A stretch of DNA of 64,000 bases from Bin5 sp022827195 (GCA_965208275.1 OZ242331.1:3596001-3660000); one strand, 5' to 3'; positions 46,114 to 53,649 are shown, counted from the stretch's first letter. Notes: generated from the letters alone by a model not told the origin. Program-made: numbers and translations.

Positions 46114-46805
46114 TCTGCGCCCTCCTCGCGCGGCTCGGCGTCGTCCAGCGGAATCGGTCGGGAGTTGCCCGCGGATTGGGCCTTAGCCGCTTCGCCAGGC
46201 GGCCGCCGGTAAGCAAGCTTCAGCGGCTGCCAGGCCTGCCATTTGAGCAGCGGCGAGGCGGCGGGGGGCTGCGCTGTGTCGGCCTTGTCGAGCGGTCTGT
46301 CGGTAAGATTGCGGGCCACGGCTACCTCGTCACAGTGGTGGAACTTGGGACAGTAGATGCAGTCCTGCCAGAGTTTGGGGCTGATGCTCCAGCGGTCGAC
46401 AACGTCGAAACCGATCCTTTCAAAAAAGCCTTCCTCCAGGGTGAGCGCGCAGATCTGCGCGTAGCCGCGCGCGGTCGCGACCTGCACGAGCTCTTCGACA
46501 ATGCGCCGCCCGATGCCCTTGCCCTGGCCGGCGGGGGCAACGGCCAGCGAGCGAATCTCGACGAGCTGCTCGGTCAGGGCGACGAGTGAGCCGCATCCGA
46601 GCAGCTGCGGACGGCTGCCCGGGGGCTCGGCTTCGGGACGCGCCCGCGCGACGAGCCAGTCGGGCAGTGACTGGAGAATGCTCTCCTCGGTGCGCGGGAG
46701 CATCAAGTTTTGGGCCGCGAAGCCATTGACAAGCTCTGCGATGGCAGAGACGTCGTCTGCGGTTGCCGGTTGAAGTTGAATCTCGCTCATAGCCTCAGTG
46801 GCCAT
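46110..46805 (-). CDS. GNAT amino-acid N-acetyltransferase (short ArgA-like)
   Basis: 231 residues. The acetyl-CoA loop is AVAPAGQGKGIGRRIVEE. The distal SPKLWQDCIYCPKFHHCDEVA stretch with three Cys is characteristic of stand-alone N-acetylglutamate synthase-type GNATs near arg genes. It probably makes N-acetylglutamate. The last ~50 residues are Pro-rich. ATG 46805 directly abuts heptad repeats and has no ribosome site; ATG 46790 is an alternative. Confidence 0.8.
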   Translation of the reverse strand: MATEAMSEIQLQPATADDVSAIAELVNGFAAQNLMLPRTEESILQSLPDWLVARARPEAEPPGSRPQLLGCGSLVALTEQLVEIRSLAVAPAGQGKGIGRRIVEELVQVATARGYAQICALTLEEGFFERIGFDVVDRWSISPKLWQDCIYCPKFHHCDEVAVARNLTDRPLDKADTAQPPAASPLLKWQAWQPLKLAYRRPPGEAAKAQSAGNSRPIPLDDAEPREEGAE

Positions 46806-46862
46806 CGGTCTGTGGCCAGCGGTCAGTGCACAGCGGTCAGTGCACAGCGGTCAGTGGCCGGG
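46804..46862. repeat. heptanucleotide repeat cluster inside the arg operon
   Basis: Units AGCGGTC and AGTGCAC alternate (14-bp period, about 2.5 copies), then AGTGGCC and GGGAACG. It fills most of the spacer between argD and the GNAT gene. Confidence 0.7.
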
Positions 46863-46905
46863 AACGCGATGGCTCTCGCAGTCCGCCGGCCGCCGACCGG
46901 AAGCG

Positions 46906-48093
46906 CTACAGTTCCTGGAGGATTGCGCCCAGCTTCGAGACGGCGAGGGCCAGCTCCTCCTTGCTGATTGTCAGGGGCGGAACAAAGCGAACGATCTTCT
47001 CGCCTGCGCTCAGGAGCAGCATACCGGCCTCGTAGCCCTTCTCCACGATCGGGTTGGCGTCGATGTCCAGTTCGATGCCGACGATCAGACCTGCGCCGCG
47101 GATTTCGAGGATATGGGGGCTGTTCAGTTCCGCGAGCAGCTCCATCAGGTACTGGCCCTTTTCCTTGACATCGGCCAGGAAGGACGGCTGCGCGACCCGG
47201 TCTACCACTGTGCAAGCGACATGCGTGGTGAAGGGGTTGCCGGCGAATGTGCTGGCATGGTCTCCGGGATGGATGGTGTCGGCAACTTTCTGCTTCATCA
47301 GGATGGCGCCCATGGGCAGACCGCCGGCGAGGGGCTTGGCCGCGCTGAGGATATCCGGTTCGACGCCGTAGCCCTGGTAGGCCCACAGGTCGCCGCTGCG
47401 GCCGAGGCCGCACTGGACCTCGTCGAAGATGAGGAGCGCGCCGTATTCATCGGCGAGCGCGCGCAGGCCGCTAAGGAACTCGGGCGTGGCCGGGTTGATG
47501 CCGCCTTCACCCTGGATCGGCTCGACGATGATGGCGCAGACCTTGTCGCTCATTTTGGCGCGGGCGTCGTCGAGGTCGTTGAAGTCGGCGAAGCGGACGC
47601 CGGGCATGAGTGGTTCGAACGGCTGCTGGTACTTTTCGCGCGGGGTGGCCGCCAGCGCGCCGAAGAGGCGCCCGTGAAAGGCGTCGCTGAAGGCGAGAAT
47701 CTCCCATTTGTCCTCGTGACCGTGCTCGCGCGCGTAGCGGCGGGCGAATTTGAAGGCCCCCTCGTTGGCGCTTGCGCCGCAGAGGCAGTAGTGCACCTTG
47801 TCGGCGAAGCTGGTCTCGCACAGCTTCTTTGCCAGCTTGGTATGCGGCTCAGTGTGGTAGAGGTTGCTGGTGTGGTACATGCCGGTGGAGGCGGCCTCTT
47901 GGATCGCCTGCTCGACTTCGGCGTCGCCATAGCCAAGCACGTTTACGGCGATGCCTGCCACCAGGTCGAGATAGCCGTTGCCGGCGCTGTCGTAGACGGT
48001 GGTGCCCTTGCCTTCGGTCAGCACGAAGGGCGGCCGTCCGAATACGCCGAGCACATAGTCCTTTTCGTTCTGAATAATCTCCTCTGCGTTCAC
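46906..48093 (-). CDS. argD: acetylornithine aminotransferase
   Basis: 395 residues from GTG 48093 (AGGAGG five bases upstream). Class-III PLP aminotransferase: cofactor lysine in SAAKPLAGGLPMG, LLIFDEVQCGLGRSG for the PLP Asp, and the phosphate segment HASTFAGNPF. Converts N-acetylglutamate semialdehyde to N-acetylornithine. Lies between argB and the GNAT gene. Confidence 0.93.
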   Translation of the reverse strand: MNAEEIIQNEKDYVLGVFGRPPFVLTEGKGTTVYDSAGNGYLDLVAGIAVNVLGYGDAEVEQAIQEAASTGMYHTSNLYHTEPHTKLAKKLCETSFADKVHYCLCGASANEGAFKFARRYAREHGHEDKWEILAFSDAFHGRLFGALAATPREKYQQPFEPLMPGVRFADFNDLDDARAKMSDKVCAIIVEPIQGEGGINPATPEFLSGLRALADEYGALLIFDEVQCGLGRSGDLWAYQGYGVEPDILSAAKPLAGGLPMGAILMKQKVADTIHPGDHASTFAGNPFTTHVACTVVDRVAQPSFLADVKEKGQYLMELLAELNSPHILEIRGAGLIVGIELDIDANPIVEKGYEAGMLLLSAGEKIVRFVPPLTISKEELALAVSKLGAILQEL

Positions 48094-48190
48094 TTTCTCC
48101 TCCTGAGAATTGTTATTTCGCGTCGAGTTTTCGCTGAAGCACAGCTTCCCGTTGCGTGCTTTGAACCTGACCAATGGAATGTACAGTGAA

Positions 48191-49009
48191 TTATGCCGAT
48201 GCGATGATACCGGTGCCGCCGTCCTCCTGAACGCCGGCGAGATTGGTGATAACGGCCTGGGTCACGCCGCGCCTGATGGCGTCGACCGCGCTCCTGACCT
48301 TGGGCACCATGCCGCCGCTGATGCTGCCGTCTGCGATCCACTCCTCGCACTGGTCGGCTGTGATGCCGCGCACCACGCGCCCTGCGATGAGGACGCCGGG
48401 GACGTTGCTGACGAAGATCAGCTTGATGGCAGCGACTGCAGCGGCGATGGCGGCGGCGACGTGGTCCGCGTTGACATTGTAGCTGAGGCCGTCGAAGGCG
48501 CCGATACTGATGGGGCTGACGACCGGCACGATTCCGGCGTCGAGCAGGGCGTTGAGCAGCCCGGTGTCGACGTCCTGCACTTCGCCGACACGGCCCAGGT
48601 CACCGTGCGGGTGCCACATCTTTTCGACATAGACGGTACCGTCATCGATACCGCTGATGCCGACGGCGCGCACGTCATCATTGACGAGCTGGCGCACGAT
48701 GCGTTTGTTCATCAGGCCGCTCAGCACCATCTCTGCCACGTCCAGGCTTGCTTCATCGGTCACGCGCAGACCCTCGATGAAGCGGGTCTCCAGTCCAAGC
48801 TGCTGCTGGTAGTCGGCGATCGTCTTGCCGCCGCCATGCACGATAATCGGGCTTTTTCCGTCCCGCTGCAAACTCTTGACCGCTTGTACCAAACCGAAGA
48901 GAAAATCGTCATCGTCGAGTTCATTGCCGCCGACCTTCAAGATAATGACAAAACGGCTGGTATCGGGCGGGGCGACGGCTGGCAGTGGACCTGATTCACT
49001 CGAATTCAT
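48191..49009 (-). CDS. argB: acetylglutamate kinase
   Basis: 272 residues of the amino-acid kinase fold: ILKVGGNELDD (phosphate-binding Lys), VHGGGKTIADYQQQLG, the substrate-binding NVNADHVAAAIAAAV and SGGMVPKVRSAVDAI. Phosphorylates N-acetylglutamate. The N-terminal ~20 residues are extra and polar. It overlaps the upstream methyltransferase gene by 14 bases. Confidence 0.95.
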   Translation of the reverse strand: MNSSESGPLPAVAPPDTSRFVIILKVGGNELDDDDFLFGLVQAVKSLQRDGKSPIIVHGGGKTIADYQQQLGLETRFIEGLRVTDEASLDVAEMVLSGLMNKRIVRQLVNDDVRAVGISGIDDGTVYVEKMWHPHGDLGRVGEVQDVDTGLLNALLDAGIVPVVSPISIGAFDGLSYNVNADHVAAAIAAAVAAIKLIFVSNVPGVLIAGRVVRGITADQCEEWIADGSISGGMVPKVRSAVDAIRRGVTQAVITNLAGVQEDGGTGIIASA

Positions 49010-49874
49010 TGCGTTGCCTCTTGCGAGATTGTGGTCGGTTGCCTGCGGCCCCTGGCTGGTTGTCTTGCATTTGCCGGACCACGTGCTGGCGGCCTGAACT
49101 GTGCAAAGTCTTTCGCTGCCGCATCACCTCGTAGGCCAGCGCGGCCGCGGCGGCTGTTGTGCCCAGCGAAGGCGCAAAGTCCTCCCTGTGGTACGGAATC
49201 TGCAGGCACAGGTCGGCCTGGCCAATGAAGGAGCGCGTCACGCCCCGCTTTTCGCCGCCGACCAGCAGAAGGAGCGGGGTGGTCAGGTCGGCCCGATCGA
49301 CAGGAACCGCATTCTCCTTCTGCGCGCAGGCTACGGTCAGCCCCTGCCGGCGGAAAAAGTGCGCGGCCTCATCAACGGTTTCGGCAACTGCGATCGGGAT
49401 CAGCTCCGATGCGCCGGCGGAAGCCTTGGCAACGGTTGCTGCCGCGCTCATCCAGTTGCGCGGGCGCAGCACCAGCCCGTGCGCGCCCATGGCATAGAGC
49501 GCGCGCAGCGCGTGACCGAAGTTGAAGGGGTCCTCAATGCCGTCCAACATCACGACAAAGGCGGACTCGTCCCCCTGGGGCGGCAGTGATGCCATATCGA
49601 CGAATCGGCGCTGCCCTGCCACGGCAGCCGCACCGCCGTGCGAGTTCCCCTGGGTGACGGCGTCGATTTCGCTTGCAGCGACCAGCTCGACCGGCACGTT
49701 GGCCTCCTTCGCGCGGTGTTGCAGCCAGCGCAGCGCCCGGTCCTGCCGGCCGGCGCGCAGCAGGACGCGGTGGACGGTGCGATAGGGCGAGCGCAGCGCC
49801 GCGGCCACCGATATTTTGCCCTCCAGCAAGGTGGTCGCTGACTCCTGTTCGCTGAAATCCCGACTCGGTCCCAT
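48996..49874 (-). CDS. TrmH/SpoU-family RNA 2'-O-methyltransferase
   Basis: 292 residues with an N-terminal SpoU substrate-binding-like part and the SPOUT knot. Motif 1 is DGIEDPFNFGHALRALYAMG (catalytic Asn/Arg area) and motif 2 is VGGEKRGV. Motif 3, normally IPMxGxxxSLNVSVAA, reads IPYHREDFAPSLGTTAAAAA, losing the conserved Asn. It may still methylate rRNA or tRNA or have changed its target. Its place inside the arg operon is odd for an RNA modification enzyme. C-terminus is basic and Gln/Arg-rich. Confidence 0.8.
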   Translation of the reverse strand: MGPSRDFSEQESATTLLEGKISVAAALRSPYRTVHRVLLRAGRQDRALRWLQHRAKEANVPVELVAASEIDAVTQGNSHGGAAAVAGQRRFVDMASLPPQGDESAFVVMLDGIEDPFNFGHALRALYAMGAHGLVLRPRNWMSAAATVAKASAGASELIPIAVAETVDEAAHFFRRQGLTVACAQKENAVPVDRADLTTPLLLLVGGEKRGVTRSFIGQADLCLQIPYHREDFAPSLGTTAAAAALAYEVMRQRKTLHSSGRQHVVRQMQDNQPGAAGNRPQSRKRQRNEFE

Positions 49875-49939
49875 TGATTCCAGCCTTCTGACAAGGCGTT
49901 GCTTTCGAAACGTTCAAAACCGACGACCAGGGAACACGG

Positions 49940-50980
49940 CTATTTGAGGCCCGCGGTCTCATCCAGGCCGACGGCGATATTGTAGTTCTGGATCGCTTGC
50001 CCGCTGCCGCCTTTGACCAGATTGTCGATAGAGGCGGTGATCACATATTCGCTCCCATCAGGCTGTGACGGGTCCGCTGGTGTGATTCCGATGGCGCAGC
50101 GATTGGTGCCGACGGTGTGGGCGAGGCTGGCCTGCTCGCCGAAAGGCAGCAGATGGATGAACGGCTCGCCGGCGTAGTTTTCGGCATACAGCTCTCGGAT
50201 GCGCTCCTCGGTCACACCGGGGGACACGTCGACGTACATTGTGCTGAGAATGCCTCGATTGACCGGCAGCAGATGCGGCGTGAACAAGAAACGCAAAGGA
50301 CCCCCGTGCCCTCCGCCGTTGGCCGCGCCGAGGACCTGCTCCATCTCGGCGATGTGCCGGTGACGGTGGCCGACGCTGTACGGGGTGATGTTTTCGTTTG
50401 CCTCGACGAACTGGTAGGTGAGGTTGGTCTTGCGGCCTGCGCCGGAGACACCGCTCTTGCTGTCAACGATGACGCGCTGGCCCAGCCAGCCTGCCCTGGC
50501 GAGCGGGTACAGGCCGAGGTTGACGCTGGTGGGATAGCATCCGGGGTTGGCGATCAGTTTGGCGCCGCTCAGTTCGCCGCGGAAGAGCTCGCACAGGCCG
50601 TAGCGGGCCTCGGCGCACAGCTGCGGCGCGGTGTGCTCGGCGCCGTACCAGCGTTTGTAGGTGTCGACATCCTTGAGACGAAAATCGGCGCTGAGATCGA
50701 TAACGCGGACGCCGGCTGCGTAGAAGCGGCTGACCGCCTCCATCGACTCGGCATGGGGCAGACAGAGGAAGACGACATCGACCTCATCGGTGCGCAGATA
50801 GGCATCGGCGAGGGTTATCAGCGGGTAGTCCCACGGCGTGCTGAAAACCTGATTGAAGCATTTGCCGGCGTTGCGCTCGCTCGTCAGCCAGGCGATTTCA
50901 AGCTGTGGATGGCGGTGAATCAGCGTGATCAGTTCGTAGCCGATGTAGCCGGTTGCGCCGGCGATACCTGCCTTATGCAT
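49940..50980 (-). CDS. argC: N-acetyl-gamma-glutamyl-phosphate reductase
   Basis: 346 residues from ATG 50980 (GAGGAG about eight bases upstream). N-terminal nucleotide motif GATGYIGYEL, active-site Cys in NPGCYPTSVNLGL, and catalytic His region in SVGHRHRHIAEM. Reduces N-acetylglutamyl phosphate to the semialdehyde. First structural gene of the arginine operon, preceded by the attenuator at 51125-51334. Confidence 0.95.
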   Translation of the reverse strand: MHKAGIAGATGYIGYELITLIHRHPQLEIAWLTSERNAGKCFNQVFSTPWDYPLITLADAYLRTDEVDVVFLCLPHAESMEAVSRFYAAGVRVIDLSADFRLKDVDTYKRWYGAEHTAPQLCAEARYGLCELFRGELSGAKLIANPGCYPTSVNLGLYPLARAGWLGQRVIVDSKSGVSGAGRKTNLTYQFVEANENITPYSVGHRHRHIAEMEQVLGAANGGGHGGPLRFLFTPHLLPVNRGILSTMYVDVSPGVTEERIRELYAENYAGEPFIHLLPFGEQASLAHTVGTNRCAIGITPADPSQPDGSEYVITASIDNLVKGGSGQAIQNYNIAVGLDETAGLK

Positions 50981-51124
50981 CGTATGGCTCCTCAAGGTTC
51001 CAATTGCTTTGCCATTTGTTCAATTCCGGAGGACGGCCATCGGGGAACCGATGCCTGCTTCAGGCAGGACTCACTCTGTTCCTCGCGCTTTGCGGGCTGC
51101 CGCGGCGCCGGAAAACAGCGGTAC

Positions 51125-51152
51125 AAAAAAAGCCCCCCGTCCAGGGAGCTTT
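51125..51152 (-). terminator. rho-independent terminator of the arg attenuator
   Basis: In the leftward RNA AAAGCUCCC pairs with GGGGGCUUU (9 bp, one G-U) across a 6-nt loop and is followed by U7. It lies between promoter and argC, so it must be conditional. Its left arm can instead pair with GGGCAUUUGC at 51201-51192. Confidence 0.85.
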
Positions 51153-51191
51153 GCAATCGGGTGATTTCCTTCCAGGGAATCCGGCCCACGC

Positions 51192-51215
51192 GCAAATGCC
51201 CAGACGGTGGTCTGG
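51192..51215 (-). promoter_or_regulatory. attenuator control hairpin and antiterminator arm
   Basis: CCAGAC-CACC-GUCUGG (51215-51200) forms a hairpin right after the leader stop codon. Its 3' side runs into GGGCAUUUGC (51201-51192), which can pair with GCAAAGCUCCC (51154-51144) and so sequester the terminator arm. The four segments match the 1:2, 2:3, 3:4 logic of his/trp-type attenuators. Confidence 0.65.
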
Positions 51216-51269
51216 TTATTGCTCGCGACGCCTCCTCGACTGAATTTTGCCGGAATTTGATGGACTCAT
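51216..51269 (-). CDS. arginine leader peptide (17 aa, four consecutive Arg)
   Basis: Reads MSPSNSGKIQSRRRREQ. GAGG lies seven bases before the ATG. The codons AGG AGG CGT CGC at residues 12-15 place a starving ribosome over the 5' side of the control hairpin. The peptide begins ~30 nt after the predicted transcription start and ends at the hairpin, exactly as in classical amino-acid attenuators. It is followed by an arginine biosynthesis operon. Confidence 0.8.
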   Translation of the reverse strand: MSPSNSGKIQSRRRREQ

Positions 51270-51305
51270 GCTTGTGCCTCAGTCGGCATGACCTGATTGA
51301 CTGGC

Positions 51306-51334
51306 AGTCTAACACACGCTGTCTGGACTGTCAA
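51306..51334 (-). promoter_or_regulatory. sigma70-type promoter of the arg operon
   Basis: On the - strand TTGACA (51334-51329), 17-bp spacer, TAGACT (51311-51306). Predicted start near 51299. The near-consensus match fits a highly transcribed operon controlled by attenuation. Confidence 0.75.
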
Positions 51335-51349
51335 ACTCGGGAAATAGGC

Positions 51350-51392
51350 AGTGGTCAGTCGCCAGTGGTCAGTGGTCAGGAACTGCCGTGGC
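51350..51392. repeat. heptanucleotide repeat cluster
   Basis: Units AGTGGTC, AGTCGCC, AGTGGTC, AGTGGTC, AGGAACT, then less regular copies. Directly upstream of the arg promoter. Confidence 0.7.
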
Positions 51393-51504
51393 CAGGGACT
51401 GCCGGTCGAACGCACGACCGGCTGGCGACGCGCACATACGGCCGCATCGGCACGCGGCGCGTTGGCGACAGGCTGGAACCGCGCGCGCACGGTGGCATAG
51501 CTAC

Positions 51505-51662
51505 AGGGGGGCGTTGCGGGGGGAGTCCCCCCGCACAAGGGAGGGCCGGAACGGCCCGACCGTCCATACGGGTGTGGATGATGGTTAGGAGCCGCTGGGG
51601 ACCGGTACCGCTCGGCTGCTATCCAACACAGAGGAGTCTGTCCCCAGACTTGGACTGCACCC
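51505..51662. repeat. dispersed palindromic repeat element, copy B
   Basis: Second copy of 31071-31248: the hairpin GCGGGGGGAGTCCCCCCGC and flanks match copy A with about two changes in 60 bases. The middle differs and TTGGACTGCACCC recurs at the right end. Heptad repeats accompany both copies, here on its left. Confidence 0.6.
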
Positions 51663-51728
51663 AAATAGGCCGTTGCGTCCAAACGAGCGACGCGCCGATG
51701 GCGTGCAGCAGGCGCGGCCGCCTGAGCA

Positions 51729-52202
51729 CTATTCGAGGTCGATCATGCGCAGTTCGGTGGAAATGTCGATGCTGCCTTTCAGACTGCGTGCCACAGGGCA
51801 GAAGTCGGCATGGAATCCGTGAACGCGTTGGGCTGTGTCCCGGTGTTCGGGCGCCACTTTCAGCGTGTAGGTGGCGTGAATGCGCTTGATGACGAGAACA
51901 TTGCCCTCTTTTTCGATTTCCGCTTCTACGTCGGCTGAGAGAAAGCCGTCGCCCGCCGGTATATCGCGCGCTTCCAGCGCGCCGCCGAATGTACCGGTCA
52001 GTCAGCCGCCTGTGGCCGCGTTGATATAGTCAAGCGTGGTGGCGTGGGGGTCGTGGACGGTGGTATCGACGCCGTAGTGCTCAGCTACTTCTGAATGGAC
52101 GCCGAACAGGGTGTGGCCTTCCTCGGCAGGCAGAAATGCTCTGCGCAAGGGCCCTTTCACGCGCTCTATGCGGGTCTTGGAGCGGTATGCGACATCTGCC
52201 AT
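51729..52202 (-). CDS. OsmC-family protein, probable selenoprotein (TGA at catalytic Cys)
   Basis: 157 codons from ATG 52202 (GAGGAGG six bases upstream) to TAG. Codon 67 (52004-52002) is TGA and stands in TLDYINAATGG-U-LTGTFGGALEA, exactly where OsmC/Ohr-like peroxidases carry the reactive Cys. The second redox Cys (Cys135, FHADFCPVA) is intact, and the frame stays open and family-like for 90 more codons. After the TGA the RNA folds: ACCGGUA/UACCGG lower stem, GCGCGC-UGGAA-GCGCGC upper stem with a G-containing loop starting 26 nt after UGA, within the range of bacterial SECIS elements. OsmC-like selenoproteins are known. Alternatives are a nonsense mutation or sequencing error. Confidence 0.75.
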
Positions 52203-52230
52203 CATCATCCTCCTCGAAATGAAACCTTCC

Positions 52231-52259
52231 GCCTACCGGATTCGTCTAGATCGGTAGGC
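52231..52259. promoter_or_regulatory. hairpin in the leader of the OsmC-family gene
   Basis: GCCTACCG and CGGTAGGC enclose 13 nt, about 30 bases upstream of the OsmC start. It could be a transcript leader stem or a regulator site; no other support. Confidence 0.4.
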
Positions 52260-52491
52260 AGGCTATCGCCGACATGTCGATGCGGCCCAGCCGCTACAGT
52301 CGTGCAAATTCGTCGTGTAAATTTAGTCGTGTACATTCGTGGCGCATTTTAGACGTTTTCCTTCCAGCGAACAAATGGTGGGGACGCGGGCCTGGCGGTG
52401 TGTTTGGGGCATGGTCCTGCTGTCGTGCTGTGGATGGGGGGACATTGGAGGTTTGTTCAGGAATTGAAGACGAAAAAGAGAAAGAAGGGTA

Positions 52492-52520
52492 TTGAAATTG
52501 ATCGGCCCGCGTGCTATACT
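52492..52520 (+). promoter_or_regulatory. sigma70-type promoter of the methyltransferase gene
   Basis: TTGAAA (52492-52497), 17-bp spacer, TATACT (52515-52520). It drives rightward transcription through the 16-bp repeats and parS into the methyltransferase. Confidence 0.7.
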
Positions 52521-52544
52521 AGGTCGGCTGCCCACGGTTTACGT

Positions 52545-52608
52545 TGAATCTGAACTGTTTTGAGTCTGCACTGTATTGAATGTGCACTGAATTGAATCTG
52601 CGCTGTAT
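52545..52608. repeat. four tandem 16-bp repeats
   Basis: Units TGAATCTGAACTGTTT, TGAGTCTGCACTGTAT, TGAATGTGCACTGAAT, TGAATCTGCGCTGTAT, in the 5' leader between promoter and parS. Sixteen bases is ~1.5 helix turns. The motif TGAAxCxGCxxTGTA resembles the 14-bp repeats at 55091. Confidence 0.8.
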
Positions 52609-52628
52609 CTGAAATCGGAGCCCCTTTA

Positions 52629-52644
52629 TGTTTCACGTGAAACA
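52629..52644. promoter_or_regulatory. parS: parS centromere site
   Basis: TGTTTCACGTGAAACA is a perfect 16-bp palindrome and matches the ParB-binding parS consensus TGTTNCACGTGAAACA. It lies between promoter and start of the methyltransferase gene, outside coding sequence. parS sites cluster near the replication origin, in line with the gyrB gene 3 kb away. parA/parB are not in the window. Confidence 0.85.
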
Positions 52645-52671
52645 GGGATGGGCTACGGAGGGGCAGCCCGA

Positions 52672-53649
52672 GTGTCGATTGAGAATCTGATGGCAGCCGA
52701 TTGCGCATCGATCGAACGTCCAAACGATCAGGCAGATTCAAGCCCGGCCGTCCCGGTGATCGACTATGAGGGCAGCGGCTATCGCCAGGATTTCTGGGAA
52801 GGGCAGGGGCGCGAATACGAGGATGCGGTCGAGCGGATTGCGCTGCGCCGCCTCCTGCCGCCGCGAGGGGGCCGCATCGCCGAAATCGGGGCGGGGTTCG
52901 GGCGCTTGGCCGATCTCTATCTGGGATACGAGCAGATCGTTCTTTTCGACTACAGCCGCACGATGCTGAGCGACGCGGTGCGCAGATGGGGTGATGACAA
53001 GCGTTTTGTCTTTGTCGCCGGAAATCTGTATCAGATGCCGCTGGCCGATCAGTCGCTCGACACACTGGTGATGGTGCGGGTGATGCACCACCTGGCGGAT
53101 ATACCTGCGGCGCTGGCCCGGTTGCAGGCGTTGCTGCACCAGGACAGCACGGCCGTGCTCGAATATGCCAGCAAGCGCAACCTGAAGGCGGTCCTGCGCT
53201 GGCTGACGCGCCGGCAGTCGTGGTCGCCGTTTGACCCGGCGCCGCTGGAGTTTGTGGCGATGAACTTCGATTTTCATCCCGGCTGGATGGGCGCAAAACT
53301 GAAAGATGCCGGCCTGAACGTGCATCAACGCTACGGCGCCTCCCATTTCCGGCTGCGGACGTTAAAGAGAAGTCTACCGGCGCAGGCTCTTGCCCGCGTG
53401 GACAGTTGGCTGTTTGGAATCGGAGGCAGATTCCCCCTCGCGCCCAGCGTCTTCGTACAGGCGCATGCGCCGGACGCGCCGGGCCGCCGGCAAACAGAAG
53501 CGTCTGCCGCGCATTCCAAGCTTTTTCGGTGTCCGGCATGTGGAGTGCATCCCCTGTCTGCGCTCAGCCCGGTTGAACTCCAGTGCCCGTCTTGCGCCCG
53601 CAAGTACGTGCAAAGGGAGAGCATCTGGGACTTCAAGTTGCCGGCATAA
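52672..53649 (+). CDS. class I SAM-dependent methyltransferase with Trm112-like zinc ribbon
   Basis: 325 residues from GTG 52672 (GGAGGGG nine bases upstream); ATG 52648 is an alternative with a poor site. SAM motif I is IAEIGAGFGRLADLY; VMHHLADIPAALARL is post-motif IV. The C-terminus carries FRCPACG...ELQCPSCARKYVQRESIWDF, a four-Cys Trm112/zinc-ribbon module. The UbiE-like fold may act on a quinone, lipid or other small molecule. Its leader has 16-bp repeats and parS. Confidence 0.8.
   Translation: MSIENLMAADCASIERPNDQADSSPAVPVIDYEGSGYRQDFWEGQGREYEDAVERIALRRLLPPRGGRIAEIGAGFGRLADLYLGYEQIVLFDYSRTMLSDAVRRWGDDKRFVFVAGNLYQMPLADQSLDTLVMVRVMHHLADIPAALARLQALLHQDSTAVLEYASKRNLKAVLRWLTRRQSWSPFDPAPLEFVAMNFDFHPGWMGAKLKDAGLNVHQRYGASHFRLRTLKRSLPAQALARVDSWLFGIGGRFPLAPSVFVQAHAPDAPGRRQTEASAAHSKLFRCPACGVHPLSALSPVELQCPSCARKYVQRESIWDFKLPA

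Larger units (their letters stand above)
50981..51728. other. arg leader region plus repeat-bearing spacer
   Basis: From right to left: copy B of the dispersed repeat (51505-51662), heptads (51350-51392), arg promoter (51306-51334), leader peptide (51216-51269), antiterminator (51144-51201), terminator (51125-51152) and ~140 bases of leader up to argC. No other gene is seen. Confidence 0.7.

Noticed and set aside
50981..51300. T-box riboswitch ahead of argC
   Set aside because: A terminator is present, but I find no AGGGTGGNACCGCG-type antiterminator bulge; the Arg-codon leader peptide explains the region better.
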